Under the pieces are notes generated by a model, which searched no databases, was not told the DNA's origin, and worked only from the letters and a program-made list of their open reading frames with translations. Below, one piece after another: positions 12,531-24,008 of a stretch of 64,000 bases of DNA. The first letter of the stretch is position 1. Every line of letters begins with the position of its first letter. A program made the translations under genes and the position numbers. Origin of the DNA: Alisma plantago-aquatica (Eukaryota > Streptophyta > Magnoliopsida > Alismatales > Alismataceae); assembly GCA_963693085.1 (NCBI GenBank), contig OY856409.1, positions 524,729,303 to 524,793,302 of the forward strand, in the 5' to 3' direction.

Positions 12531-14000
12531 TTTGTCATATCCACCATCAAAGCTGAAAAGCTTGTCTCGTATGGGTGTAGAGCTTTCTTAGCCTCTATAG
12601 TCCTCGATGCTACACCTCCTACTCTTGATCACATTGATGTGGTGAAGGACTTCCCTGATGTTTTTACTGAGGAGTTGCATGGCTTGCCACCAACTCGTGA
12701 GGTGGAGTTCTCCATCAAGCTCACACCAGGAACTTCTCCCATCTCGAAGCCTCCTTATCGCTTGGCCCCTATAGAACTCGTAGAGCTTAAGAAGTAGCTT
12801 CAGGAGCTTCTTGACATGGGCTTTATTTGCCCTAGTTTATCACCCCGGGGAGCCCCTATCTTATTCATGAAGAAGAAGGATGGTTTGTTGTGTATGTGCA
12901 TGGATTATAATATGCTTAATCAAGTAATGATAAAGAATTGCTATCCTTTACCTCACATTGACATTTTGTTTGACCAGCTGAAGTCAGCCACTGTGCTTTC
13001 AAAGATGGATCTATGAAGTGGCTACTACCAGATGCACATAAAGGATGAGGATGTCCTGAAGACATCTTTCAGAACACATTATGGGAAGTATGAGTTTTTG
13101 GTCATGCCTTTTGGCTTGACTAATTCCCCTGCTACTTTCATGGACTTGATGAATTGAGTGTTTCGTCCTTACCTTGATCAGTTCATAGTGGTGTTCATCA
13201 ACGATGTGTTGGTCTACTCTGAATCTAAAGAACAACATCTTGAACATTTGCAAATCATTATGAACACACTGAGAGAGAATCAACTGTATGCTAAATTCTC
13301 AAAGTGTGAGTTCTGGATCAAGGAAGTGATGTTCTTAGTTCATATGATTTATGCAGGACATATTGTTATTGATCATGCAAAGGTAGAAGTTGTGACCAAG
13401 TGAAAAGCTCCAAAGACCCCATATGAGATCTGTAGTTTCCTTAGTTTAGTAGGTTACTACCGAAGGTTTATCAAGAGTTTTTCTGAGTTGGCTCTTCCTC
13501 TGACAAAGTTGACAAGAAAAGAAGTCAAGTTTGTATGGACACCTGAATGCGAGGATAATTTTTAGAAGTTAAAAAGTTGTTTGATGTCTTCTCCTATTCT
13601 TGCTCTACCTGTTGAAGGAAAACCCTACATTATTTTCTTTGATGCTTCTAAGCAAGGGTTAGGGTGTGTCTTGATGCAAAAGGATTGAGTGATTGCATAT
13701 GCCTCGCGCCAGTTGAAACCTAACGAAGAAAACTGGCCTACCCATGATTTAGAGCTAGCAACTATCGTGCATGCTTTAAAAATATAGTGACACTATCTGT
13801 ATGAAGTGAAGTTTGAAGTTTTCTTAGATCATAAAAGTTTGAGATATCTTCTAACACAGAAGGATCTAAATCTGAGGCAGCATTGATGGATGGAGTATCT
13901 CAAACACTACAACTTTACCATCGTATATCAACCTAATAAAGTGAATGTAGTCGTTGATGCCTTAATTCAGAAGAAGAGTGCAATATGTGTTTCCATGAAC
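12531..14000 (+). pseudogene. Del/Tekay reverse transcriptase and RNase H
   Basis: The same frame as the protease continues through the RT (palm motifs near 12860-13010, [12 protein letters not shown] at 13105-13140) and RNase H (FFDASKQGLGCVL near 13633, and the [13 protein letters not shown] block near 13744). The RT active site reads FINDVLVYS at about 13194-13220, so the first Asp of the catalytic pair is Asn and the enzyme would be dead. Stops interrupt the frame at 12795, 13014, 13155, 13401, 13563, 13686, 13785, 13788 and 13884. Nearly all can be explained by C-to-T or G-to-A changes in Arg, Gln and Trp codons. There is no frameshift until about 14115-14150. Confidence 0.9.
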
Positions 14001-14114
14001 CTGGAGTTTGTTTCCTGTTGGAAAATGCGGCCCGATGATGATGAAGATGCTGAGAAGTTGTGTGTTCACATGGATAGTTTGGACATTACACCTTCTTGGA
14101 TTTTCAAAGTTGTT

Positions 14115-15540
14115 GCTGACAGCTTGAAAGTCCTAAGCTTGAAGAGATGAAAGCCTTAGTTGAGAAACCACAGTCTGACTTTTCAGTTGGAGTGGATGGA
14201 GCTGTACATTTCTGACAAAGGTTGTGGATACCTGAAGTTGGGAACTTGCGACATAAGGTTTTGAGTGAAGCCCATGGGTCTAATTACACCATACATCCTA
14301 GTACTACCAAAATGTACAAAGACCTGCAGTGAAGTTTTTGGTGGAAGAACATGAAGAAGGATGTCACTCTGTTCATTGTGAAGTGTTTGAGTTGTCAACA
14401 AGTCAAGATCGAGCATCAACGACCTGGTGGTTTTCTACACCCGCTTGAAATTCTAGAATGGAAGTGGGAGAAGATTACCATGGACTTTGTCACTAGTTTC
14501 CCTAAAACCCGGAAGGGTTTTGATGCTGTATGGGTTGTGATTGATCGACTTACTAAATATGCCCACCTTTTGCCTTTCAAGTCCACATACAAGGTTGATG
14601 AGATGGCTCAATTGTACATGGATTGGATCGTTTGTCTGCATGGAGTTCCTAAAGTGATAGTGTCCGATCGTGACCTGAAGTTCACCTATCAGTTGTGGAG
14701 TCAGATTTAGGCAGAGATGGGTACTGACTTGCATTTCAGTACAACCTATCATCCTCAACTGATGGTCAATCTGAAAGAACAGTGAAAATTTTGGAAGATC
14801 TTCTTTGTGTCTGTGTCATGGATTGGGGAGGTGTATGGGATAAGTTTCTTCCATTGACATAGTTTTCTTATAATAATAGTTACCAAGCTAGTATTGGTAT
14901 GCCACCTTATGAAGATTTGTATGGAATACCTTATCATTCTCCATTATATTGGGATGATGTGGGGGAACGAGCTCTAGTGAAGTATGATGATATGCAGATG
15001 ATGATACAGAAGGTTCAGTTGATCAAGAAGTGAATGAAAGCTGCTCAAGATCAACAGAAGATGTATGCTGATAAGAAATGGTCCAATGCGAGTTTCTTAG
15101 TAGGCGACTATGCCTTCTTGAAGATCAAACCTATACGTTCTATTGTGAGGTATAAAGTTAAATGCAAGCTTAGTCCCCATTATGTTGGACCATTTGAGAT
15201 CTTGGATAAGGTGGGACACTGTGCATGCCATTTAGCTCTCCCTCCTACCTATGATAAGATCCATAACGTGTTTCATGTCTCGATGCTAAGAAAGTATGTG
15301 AAGGACCCTTCTCATGTACTCTCAGTTGAACCTTTGGAGATTCAAGAGAATCCGACATATTAAGAGTTACCTGTGAAGATTCTTGACTCCCGAGTTAAGA
15401 AGTGAAGAACAAGGAGATCAAGCTGGTGAAGGTTTTATGGCAGTATCATGGTTTGGAAGAAACCACTTGGGAGCTTAGAGATGAGATGTTACGTACTCAC
15501 CCTTCTCCTTTTGTATGAGATTTCAGGGATGAAATCCTTT
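14115..15540 (+). pseudogene. Del/Tekay integrase and chromodomain-like tail
   Basis: The integrase follows in shifted frames. The zinc-binding end is seen as CLSCQQVKIEHQ (about 14380). The catalytic core has MDFV (first Asp, near 14480) and VSDRD (second Asp, near 14660). A stop at 14708 and a 1-nt frameshift near 14756 precede the segment carrying the catalytic Glu. From 15034 the C-terminal GPFEILDKVG block and VFHVSMLRKYVKDPSHV are typical of Del/Tekay elements. The tail ends with a chromodomain-like TTWELRDEM near 15465. Chromodomains are thought to steer integration toward heterochromatin. Confidence 0.88.
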
Positions 15541-16367
15541 TTAAAAGTGGAGTGCTGTAATGTATAGAAATCCATGTATAATATTAGTTTCAACCTTTTT
15601 CTGAGCTTTTCTTTCTTTTATGTCCTAGATGTCGAATTAGTGGAAATTATTAAGGTATTGTGTACACTTGTTCCCATACTGTACTTTATAAGGAGTTAAG
15701 CACAAATATCTTAGTATAAGTTTGCTAATTGGGTTTAATTTGCAAAATGACCACTTAAGAGAAATAAGAATAAAATAAAAATTGATCTAGAAGTTTCTAT
15801 GGCTTTTGTGTGGAAAAAAGAGAGAAAATCCTAAAGGTGATGATAATGTGACAGTAAATGAATTTATTTTCCCATTAAGTGAATACAAGGATAATTTGGT
15901 TAAAAATTCTAAAAGTGGAACTTAGAAGATAATTCTAAAACCAATTCATTTCCTTTGGGTATAAGATGGCCTGGGTGATAAGTTTTACAACTTTTGGGTA
16001 AGTATAGTTGTATTTATTGAAAGGGAAAATAGGAGATAACTTAAAAATACAAAATAAAATCTTTAATGACCCCAAAAGTAATAATGGATGCCAAATTCAT
16101 GTTCTATGTACTAAAATATACCTTTGGGTGAACTTTCACTCAATTTGGAGAATATTTGTTTAAAGGGTAAAATTAGGAGAGAGAGAGTGTGTAGAACCTT
16201 CAATATATTAAAAATAAATAAACAAATAATCTCAACATGTGAAATTAATGGCAAATTCATATCCAAGGCACTTAAGGAGACTTGTGAGTGAAGTTTCATC
16301 ATATTTGGAAGATCTTATCACCGTTAATGAATTACAAAGGGAAATAAGTTTTGAATTATTTAACACA

Positions 16368-16417
16368 CCTTCGCCTAGGGGGGTTTCCCCCGACAATAAA
16401 TTTTTTTATTTAACACA
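16368..16417 (+). mobile_element. Short insertion with 12-bp target-site duplication
   Basis: A 38-bp insert (16368-16405) is followed by a second copy of ttatttaacaca; the first copy is at 16356-16367 and the second at 16406-16417. The 5' LTR keeps the empty site near 8379-8398. The insert holds a G6/C5 hairpin (aggggggtttccccc) and ends in a T-rich tail (aataaattttt). A 12-bp duplication with a homopolymer-like tail is what a short, truncated retroposon (SINE or LINE end) leaves. I cannot assign a family. Confidence 0.5.
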
Positions 16418-18149
16418 TTAAAAGCTTCCAAAAGGCAAAATTAATTGCATATTTGAATTATTTAACACATTAAAAGTTCCCAATAGTTCCCAGAAGGCAA
16501 TACTAATTAACACCCAAATTTTGGCCTTGAAGCTCACTGGCTATGGTGCGAGCTGCTTGGGGAAGAAACCTCATGCCGTTTTTATGTTTTTACCCCCGCC
16601 TTTCCTTCTTTCTTCTCTGACGCGTGCGGGGACAGTTTTGCCTTTTCTTCATTTTGCCTTGGCAGCTTTGATCGCGGTTGGCTGGGTGTGGACCCTGACT
16701 TGGCTGCCTCCCATTGGGCCAAGTTGTGGGCCCGACTATCCTTTTTGCTTCTCTTGCAATCAATTTGCCTACGTGGCATTTTCTGATTGGTTGGTTTTCA
16801 TAAAATCATAACTAATTATTTGTATGTCCAAAATTAAAAATAAAATATGTTCTAGACTCAGATAAATCCCATTTTTCTAATAAAAAGAGTGTCAATATTT
16901 TATTTTGAGTTTGTCAAAAAAGTATTTTTAGAAAAAGATTTAATTGATTAAAAATCACTAAAAATACATCTAAAAGTCCATATCTTCAAAATACATAATA
17001 TTATATGTTTTCTTAATTAAAAAAACTTAACTAAGATAATGGTGATAATTTCAAGGTCTAAATCTAAGGTTTGTGTAAAAAGTTTATAACTTTGGGGTTT
17101 TAAGTCTTTAATGAATGAATATGATTCTGATACATAATTATGGTAATGAAAATAGGACAAGTGGACCTTGATCTCGAATAAGGATATGAAAAGTGGTTTT
17201 TAGGACTCTAAAAAAGAGGTATGTGCTTTCCTTAAACCTAAGTTGGGAAAATTTGTAACTTGACCTAGTTTCCCTAATGAGGCTATCATTAAACCCTAAT
17301 TTTCCTTTTTGACAATTCCTTAGCTATATTTGCCTAAAAATCAGTTTTAATGTTATTTCTTGGGTCTTGTACCCCACTGCCATGGTTATATTTATTTGAT
17401 ACTTTTAATTGCATATTTCTTAGCATGTTGATTTTATTAGACTATTAAACTAGAGTAGTGGTACTTTTGTACAACCACCCATAGATAGGGTATGTGTAAA
17501 TTCTCCCTGGGGAATGCGTTGCTCTCCCCAATATAGAAAATTTATAGATGATTGGAATGTGTTACTCTCCCTCACCTATTGGTTGAGGTTAGGTAGGCGC
17601 CTCAACCCTACATAGATTAGGTAGTCAATAATAATCATGCATGCAACCTTTGTACTATTTTTGTTATGGCAAGCATCTATTTACTTATGCCTCATTCTTT
17701 TGACTTATTCATCTTATGATGAAATCTTAGCCCTATTTCCTTATAGTTTTATTATCTTTTGTTCTTGTTCATTTTCTCTGACACATACATTGTTTTTCTT
17801 TGCCCTTTGTTGGGTGCTTTCCCAACCACCCTGAGATAGATCAAGGTGTTGAACAAGGCTAAGAGGACCAAGTTTAGGAGTAGTAGATTCAAGTTTTGCT
17901 ATCAAGGATGACTAGGTTGCTTGTTGCTAGATCCCATAGTTTCTTTTATGTTCTTTTTCTTTTCAAAGAAACTCATATAGTGGACAAGAGTTCATAAGCA
18001 ATGTAATAACTAGTTTCTTTCCGCTGCTATTGACATTTTATATGTATCTGAATCATGCTTATTTACTTGGAATATTATACATACATTCCACATGGTCTAT
18101 TTTTCTTGGAAAAAGTGGATGTTTTGTATTTACTATAAATTTTAGTAAG

Positions 18150-18165
18150 GAGGTGATCTCACCTC
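18150..18165 (+). repeat. Inverted repeat at the 3' LTR end
   Basis: GAGGTGA-tc-TCACCTC, the counterpart of 10754-10769, with arms unchanged and centre changed. Confidence 0.6.
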
Positions 18166-18171
18166 TTTACA

Positions 18172-18655
18172 AACAGACTATTGTTAGTCATAATGACACT
18201 CTTAAAAAGGACTGGGGATGATTTGTACGAGTACTATCATTGCATTTGTGGGTACATGTAAAGGCCCAGAACACTCCCCCTCTCCTAGTACCAAAGACCA
18301 ACTGCAGCCGCCATAGCCACATGGTCTCTTTGAAGAAGTATCAAAATTGTAAGAACCCTAATATCACCATGAGAATGGAGATATCATAATTTCCATTATA
18401 GAATATAAGGAATGCATATCCCAATATATGTAGGTACCTTCGTATGTGAGGATGAAAAATAAGAAATTAAATGGGATGAATTAGGAGTATTTATCTTGTG
18501 ATTTTACATGCTTAATTGTGATATAGTTCATGTAGTTAAATAAGGTTCTATGCAATTTTCCCCAAGTAATAAAAACATGGAATGTCTCAAATCCAGTATA
18601 AAAGTCATCATTTCATAGTTTGATACCTTTTGCAACTATGTTTGATCATATCCAC
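18172..18655. other. Non-coding flank, no gene seen
   Basis: AT-rich sequence right of the Del element. I see no coding similarity or terminal repeat. Confidence 0.5.
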
Positions 18656-18755
18656 ACAATCAAGTACACATCCCTTTTGCACAATTGAGAGCTGATCCCT
18701 TCTACACAATTAAGCACATATCCTTTTTATACAATTCAGTGCATATCCCTTTTGT
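18656..18755 (+). repeat. 25-bp tandem repeat, four copies
   Basis: Units start at 18656, 18681, 18706 and 18731. Each begins acaat(t/c) and holds a pyrimidine run (atcccttt) near its end. All four are exactly 25 bp long. Related units recur at about 19130-19215 (for example acaattgagtgcag at 19166). Confidence 0.75.
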
Positions 18756-18799
18756 ACTAAGACTAGGCACAGATAAGGGTAAACCTGACTAGACACCTG

Positions 18800-19420
18800 C
18801 CAAATGAGTTCAAATTAAGATACATATCATACAAAACCAAATTACATTGAAGTCTACCTAAGTTTTAACATGGTGAAGCAATATTATAAAAGCCTCCTTT
18901 TAAATAAGTATGAAGCTTAGCCCAAGTTTGTACCTATTCGATACAAAATCAAACAAGCCCATATTACATTGAAGCTCTGCAAAAGTTTCAACATGGAAAA
19001 TCTAAAATTGTGGAAAACTCAGATTGTGTCGAAGTTGTATGAGAGTTTTGACAAGATAAAACCAGTGCCATATAAAACTCAGAGTAAGTCAAGATTTTGA
19101 CCCAGTAAACCCTTATCCTTCCTAGTGCACATCTTTTTACACATTTCATGCATATCTTTTTTGCACAATTGAGTGCAGTAAGGTTTTACACATTTGAGCA
19201 TAGATCAAATATGCACCAGATTGGACACATATCATATCAACATCGCTTTAGACATATATCATACAAACCTAGACTATGTCAAATCTCTGTCTGGGTTTCA
19301 ATTGGATAAACCACTATCGTACAAAACCTAGATTAGATCAAAATTTTGACTTGGTAAATCCTTATTATTCAAACCATTGGCCACATCAAAACTCTACCTA
19401 AAACCTAAGAACCAATCATG
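18800..19420 (+). repeat. Diverged short-period repeats with a second 25-bp cluster
   Basis: Phrases of the form atca-tacaaaacc-agatt-catt/gtc-aaa-ttttgac recur near 18825, 18935, 19015, 19067, 19255, 19312 and 19365, often about 50-60 bp apart. Between them, 19130-19215 carries further relatives of the 25-bp unit seen at 18656. No coding similarity is visible. Confidence 0.45.
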
Positions 19421-20242
19421 TAAAAACCTAATATATGTTACAATTTCGGTCCATATTTGGTCAGATGATACAATAATTTTACTCATCTTAAATAACACAT
19501 GTTTCATATTATATATCATAATCCAACATAGAGACGTTCCACTTCTCACATATTTATCTAACATATCCACAACACGTTCATTCACCTCATCCTTAAGTAC
19601 TATCTCATATTAGTTACCACCATGCAATCTTATATTTTTTTCTCTACATTAGGAGTATTATAAGTTCCCCTTCCAATCACCAAAAATGGCTAGTGGTCAT
19701 CAAACTTAATCCCTGAAAAAGGAACATCCTCTTTAGTAAGATCATCTCAAGAACAACATAATTTATACACTCAGTCAAGATTTCTAGACTAAATGGAATA
19801 AGAGAGACCCTCTTAGCTCGTGTAAGATCTAGTGATCGGTTGGTTATTAATTTCTTGGGGAGATATACTAGTACATGATGATCGATTTTTCCTCCTTTTT
19901 CCTATATAGGAGATAGTGACAAACCACTTCTTACTTTCCATGGTTATCCATTCATCTTTTGCTAATGTGCCCTTGTTATGCATATGGAAATTTTATTTGC
20001 TCGTTCTACCCTATCATAATCATGGGAACATCTCAATTCATTAAAAAAATACTTATTCAAATGCCATACTCAAACACTATTAATAGAAATCATGTTCTAA
20101 TATGTGTGATCAGCCACTTGCTCCGCAAGGGGCAAATATTTTCTTTTCTGTATTTGGGTTTCCACAATGATATTTCCTCATTGCTACATAAGGATAAAGG
20201 TACATTCACTAATGCTTTCTTCTAAGAATGTTTTCTCTTTGA
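19421..20242. other. No recognisable gene
   Basis: AT-rich DNA just before the Tat integrase fragment. It may hold unreadable remains of the same element's pol. The open frame at 19959-20225 has no similarity I recognise. Confidence 0.4.
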
Positions 20243-20810
20243 TGAATGGTGAAATGGAAGCCACAAATAAGACACTCCTAATGATGTTGAAGAAGACAAT
20301 CTAATCCTCTAGAGAATGGCATGAACAATTACCATTTACATTATGGGCTTACCAAACATCAATTTCGACATCAATAAGCGCCATCCCTTATTCTTTAGTT
20401 TATAAGACAAAAGAAGTGCTACCTATTGATGTTGAAATCCTTCCTCTAAGAGTACTTCAAGAAGCTAACATTCTAGAACATTCTAGAATCAATATCATAT
20501 CTATTATCTATTCACTATTAAAGAGAGACAACTAGGAGCACTTCATCACACACAATGTTGCTAAGCCAGGATGAATCCAGTCTTTGCCAAAAAAGTGTGT
20601 CCACAATAGTTTATGAAGAGTGATCTTGTCCTTTGCATGCTCATTAAATATGATACTCATGGTAAGTGTAATTCAAAGTGGGAGTGTCCCTACATTCTCC
20701 ATAACATATGTTATGGAGGAGCTCTATGATTGCAAGATATAGATGGAGACAAACATTTGTCACATGTCAATGCAAGCCAGGTGAATATCTACTATTGTTG
20801 ATAAGATCTA
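20243..20810 (+). pseudogene. Tat-type Ty3/gypsy integrase, C-terminal part
   Basis: The segment opens with NGEMEATNKTLL (about 20246-20281), which carries the catalytic Glu of the integrase core. It continues as EWHEQLPFTLWAYQTS and IPYSLVYKTKEVLPIDVEILPLRVLQEAN up to about 20475. Near 20712-20795 a shifted frame gives a block ending in DIDGDKHLSHVNA, the C-terminal block typical of Tat/Athila elements. Stops and frameshifts follow 20525. The two catalytic Asp residues lie upstream in sequence I cannot read. No LTR of this element was identified. Confidence 0.75.
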
Positions 20811-21587
20811 GTGGAGGTAAAGCCTTGAAAAGGCACCTAAAATACATCATACTCTTATTGAAAAGAACACTAATACATATGGATCACCTGAGAACACAAT
20901 GGTTTAATATATAGAAAACAAGAAATATGGGCCTATGAAGGAAGGGAAGGCTCACGATAGTTATATCAAGGCCCATTATTTTGTAAAGCTAATATTGATT
21001 TTTGGAAACACTCCATGCAAACTATCTTCTAATGATGAGGAGCTTTCAAATCCCTCACAAGGACACACATAAAAAGTCAGAACAAAGAGCTCATATCAAC
21101 AATATCAAAATAGTAGTGCAGTGCCCATGTTCACCAAATTTCTTCATTAGGAAATTCCTATCTAAAATGCAAAATGTTTTAATATGTATAACGATGCACA
21201 TAACTAATTCCTAGCTTGTATTGTAGATCAAGGCATGGACAACAAGATTACACATGACTCGATCAAAAATATATCAATAATGGGAAATGATGATATTATC
21301 TCATTTCTTCATTATCATTGTGAAACACTCACTTCATTTGAATGCATTTATATGGTATGGACACACTTGACAAAGTCAACATCCTCAACACTCATCATGA
21401 GAACACTCTTCTATCAATATAAATTTAGGACATGCAATGAATGTGGTTAAGATTGTGACTAATCAACATCCCTTGTTGTAATGTATAAACATAACTCTAT
21501 AACGTAGGTGTCATCCTCCATGGATAATCCTTGTGAGGGAATTGCATGCTTAAGGAAGAATCATTCAATGTTGAGTTAATAAACATG
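20811..21587. other. Downstream part of the Tat element, no gene
   Basis: Continues past the integrase end. Short open frames (21002-21214, 21235-21450) show no recognised similarity. By position it is probably the 3' untranslated part of the Tat element. Confidence 0.4.
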
Positions 21588-21990
21588 TCCCCTCATATAA
21601 AGGCTCTAAGCATTGATGTTCCACAATTCCAAACATGATTGAACCAAATGGGATACGTGCTTGTGATAAATCACTTGAGCTCAATAATTGATTAGACTCA
21701 ATGTCAAAGACTAGTAATGTGAAAAAGCCCCCATTATAAGGCCGTGAGAACCCATGTTCCAAGGTTGACTAGTAGTTGAACCAAGGTGATATACACTTGT
21801 GACAAATTGCCCAAGATGGTAAAGCAATTAGACATGATTTCAGATACCATTGAGGCACAAAAGCCCCCATCCTAAGATATTGAGCGCCAATGTCCCATGG
21901 TCCTTTTGCAATTGGACCCAAAGCGATATGTGTCTGTGACAAATCAACTTAGGAAGGGGTAAATCACATGGGATAATGTTACAAAAATAT
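21588..21990 (+). repeat. About 138-bp tandem repeat, three copies
   Basis: Units start near 21588, 21728 and 21864, each at a cccc(c)(a/t)cat phrase. Each contains a gttcc/gtccca block, ttgaacc/ttggaccc, g(g)gatac/gatatg and tgtgacaaat(t/c). Spacings are 140 and 136 bp. The repeat lies about 800 bp downstream of the Tat integrase, where Tat elements are known to carry tandem repeats in their 3' UTR. Confidence 0.65.
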
Positions 21991-23459
21991 GCTCTCCTCT
22001 ATTTGACAAGACATGTTATCTATAGATAACAAAACCACGTCTTTCTTGTCTCCTTACTAAAGTGATCCATATAGGAACATATTTGTGAGGAATTTCTACC
22101 TATTAGTAACTTAGATATGTTATAGCATTTCTTTAATACACTTCACATGTTGACTGTAACACTACTAAATGTGGGAAAGGGAGTTCCTAATGCATAGAGT
22201 GATCATCCACCTCCATTTCACACATCCATCATTCAAATGACATAACTTATACCATAAGCTCATTACCACTACACACATTTCCATTCACCTGACCGAACCA
22301 AGTAATCATATTTAAAAAATGAGTTAAAGCGATAATAATATCTGAAATAATATTGATTTTGAGCCCAAATGTTCTAAATGAATGAATGGGTTTGATTCCC
22401 AAGGCCTAAAATCTAAATTACTACAACTCGATAAAAAAAGGTAAAGCTTGAAACATGTTTTGTAATGATATATCCATTAAAAAGTAAGACCAATATGCGA
22501 TCTGAAATCCAAATTCTCATTAAATTTTCCATCTATCCTAACCAAGATCCTAAAATTTTAAAATGATAATGATAAAGCTATATCTAATCTTTAGCTCCTT
22601 CTCCACTAAGTTCTTTGTATGTAAGATCCCCAACAAGCTTGTAAGTTACTTGTACGCACTCAAATGGGTTGTGTCAGTGTATAGACTATGATGTGCAACT
22701 CCAAACCCAACAAGAAGTTTCCACAACCATCATCTAAAAGTTACTCTGCATGTCTACTAATTGGTTGAAAAATGATTGTCATCCTCCTAGACATATTATG
22801 TATAGTAATGCAGAATGTGATCTCATTGATATACAACCTAATTTCTCCCAAATTGATGTAATATTGTAATTGGGAAATATGCATGACAACTCCCAAATCC
22901 TAGAAGAATGACCAGATTATAAAAAACCCAGGATAAAAATACCATTCCAGGACATATCAATCCCTTGTGGAATCCATCACCATTTGATCGCCGCCCTGTC
23001 TTGAAGATTTACCAACCATTGAGCTTCACCTCTCTAGAATAAAGGCAAATTCAACATATTTTAACTATTAAGATAGCTTTTTTCAAGGCTTGTCCTTGCA
23101 TTATAGTCAACAACAATGGCATCAAAACCCAATCACATCCCAAAATACAACTACAACACTTGGACTGGACCCACCATTTGCCCATAATCTTTTGCAGCAT
23201 CAAGACACTAATAAAGCTCACTTTGATTCCAAGTAATGAATGTCTCTCACTGCTCTACATTGACCATCATGTCTACCATATGCATAATGACTTTATATTT
23301 TGACTCCCAAATAATGAAGTATCAAACAAAACTACTAAGAAGGCATGAAAATGACCAGTTATAAAGTGCTAAAATTGCTCCATAAAGCGCTAATTTTTAT
23401 GCAATTTGCACTTTATCCATGAATTTGCCAACAACTTCTTCTTCACATTGAGAAATTGA
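21991..23459. other. AT-rich DNA, no gene seen
   Basis: No open frame above chance length and no repeat or terminal structure that I can define. Confidence 0.5.
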
Positions 23460-23700
23460 CTAAAATGTATAGAAATGTTGTCTTGATGTTATCTGAGGCA
23501 ATTTTTTATTTAGCTTCAATTGGGTGATCAACTCTATATGACGTAGTGTCAGCGTCAACATGACATTGCCAAATCGAAATGAGTGTGATTTTTTATCCCA
23601 AAACTGAAACACAACTGTCATCAACTCTCGAGATATAGGAATACATACAAGATCTATCAAGGATTACTCAATGTTATAATTGTCCATGTACATCATTTCA
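23460..23700 (-). pseudogene. Remnant resembling a plant repeat-protein domain (DUF7745-like)
   Basis: The minus strand reads LMTVVFQFWDKKSHSFRFGNVMLTLTLRHIE. This resembles the motif FWD-x(5)-FxFG-x(3)-LTPTLEE found in plant repetitive proteins often carried by Tat-like or non-autonomous retroelements. Only about 65 residues are open and upstream frames are broken. The assignment rests on motif memory and is tentative. Confidence 0.35.
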
Positions 23701-24008
23701 ATGGTCTCATGTCAACTAAATATTCATGAGAAACTTCAAAAGTGTTATAACCCTTCTGCAATTATGGAACTTGACAAATGTTCTTTGTTATTATTAGTAG
23801 GGGTGATATAGAAGATCTTAGTGTAGCACGACGCTCAAACAACAACCGAGTTTGCTTGACACCTACAAGAACAAATTGATATTTTTCCAGTCATGTGTAA
23901 TTCAATCTGACACATATTGATGATGAACGTCTCATACAAGAAAAGGCTTCATAGGAATAGATTAGTTTCACACCTTTCATATTTAGATCTCAGCTACAGA
24001 CAAAGAGC

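Larger units (their letters stand above)
7572..18171 (+). mobile_element. Complete Ty3/gypsy element, Del/Tekay-type chromovirus
   Basis: The 10.6-kb element has two long LTRs (7572-10775 and 15556-18171), a tRNA-Met primer-binding site at 10779-10790, gag with a CCHC knuckle, and pol in the gypsy order protease, RT, RNase H, integrase. Downstream of the integrase is a chromodomain-like tail. The LTRs begin TGTAA and end TTTACA. The long LTRs and the C-terminal block of pol fit the Del/Tekay clade. The flanking pentamers are cgcag (7567-7571) and aacag (18172-18176). They match at only three positions, so the target-site duplication is eroded or not preserved. LTR divergence of several percent, in-frame stops and frameshifts mark an old insertion. 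Confidence 0.92.
15556..18171 (+). mobile_element. 3' LTR of the Del/Tekay element (2616 bp, internally deleted)
   Basis: Starts TGTAATG after a purine-rich stretch (aaaagtggagtg) and ends TTTACA. It aligns with the 5' LTR but lacks the equivalent of about 8440-9110. At the deletion point there is a small local duplication (attatttaacacattaaaag appears again at 16457). It also carries a 50-bp insertion at 16368-16417 that the 5' LTR lacks. Pairwise difference in the first 170 bp is about 6 percent by eye. Confidence 0.88.

Noticed and set aside
7567..18176. Target-site duplication for the Del element (cgcag/aacag)
   Set aside because: Only three of five bases match, too weak to claim. The element's borders rest on LTR alignment instead.
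18656..18755. Possible CRISPR-like regular repeats
   Set aside because: The repeats are contiguous 25-bp tandem units without spacers, in a plant retrotransposon context.
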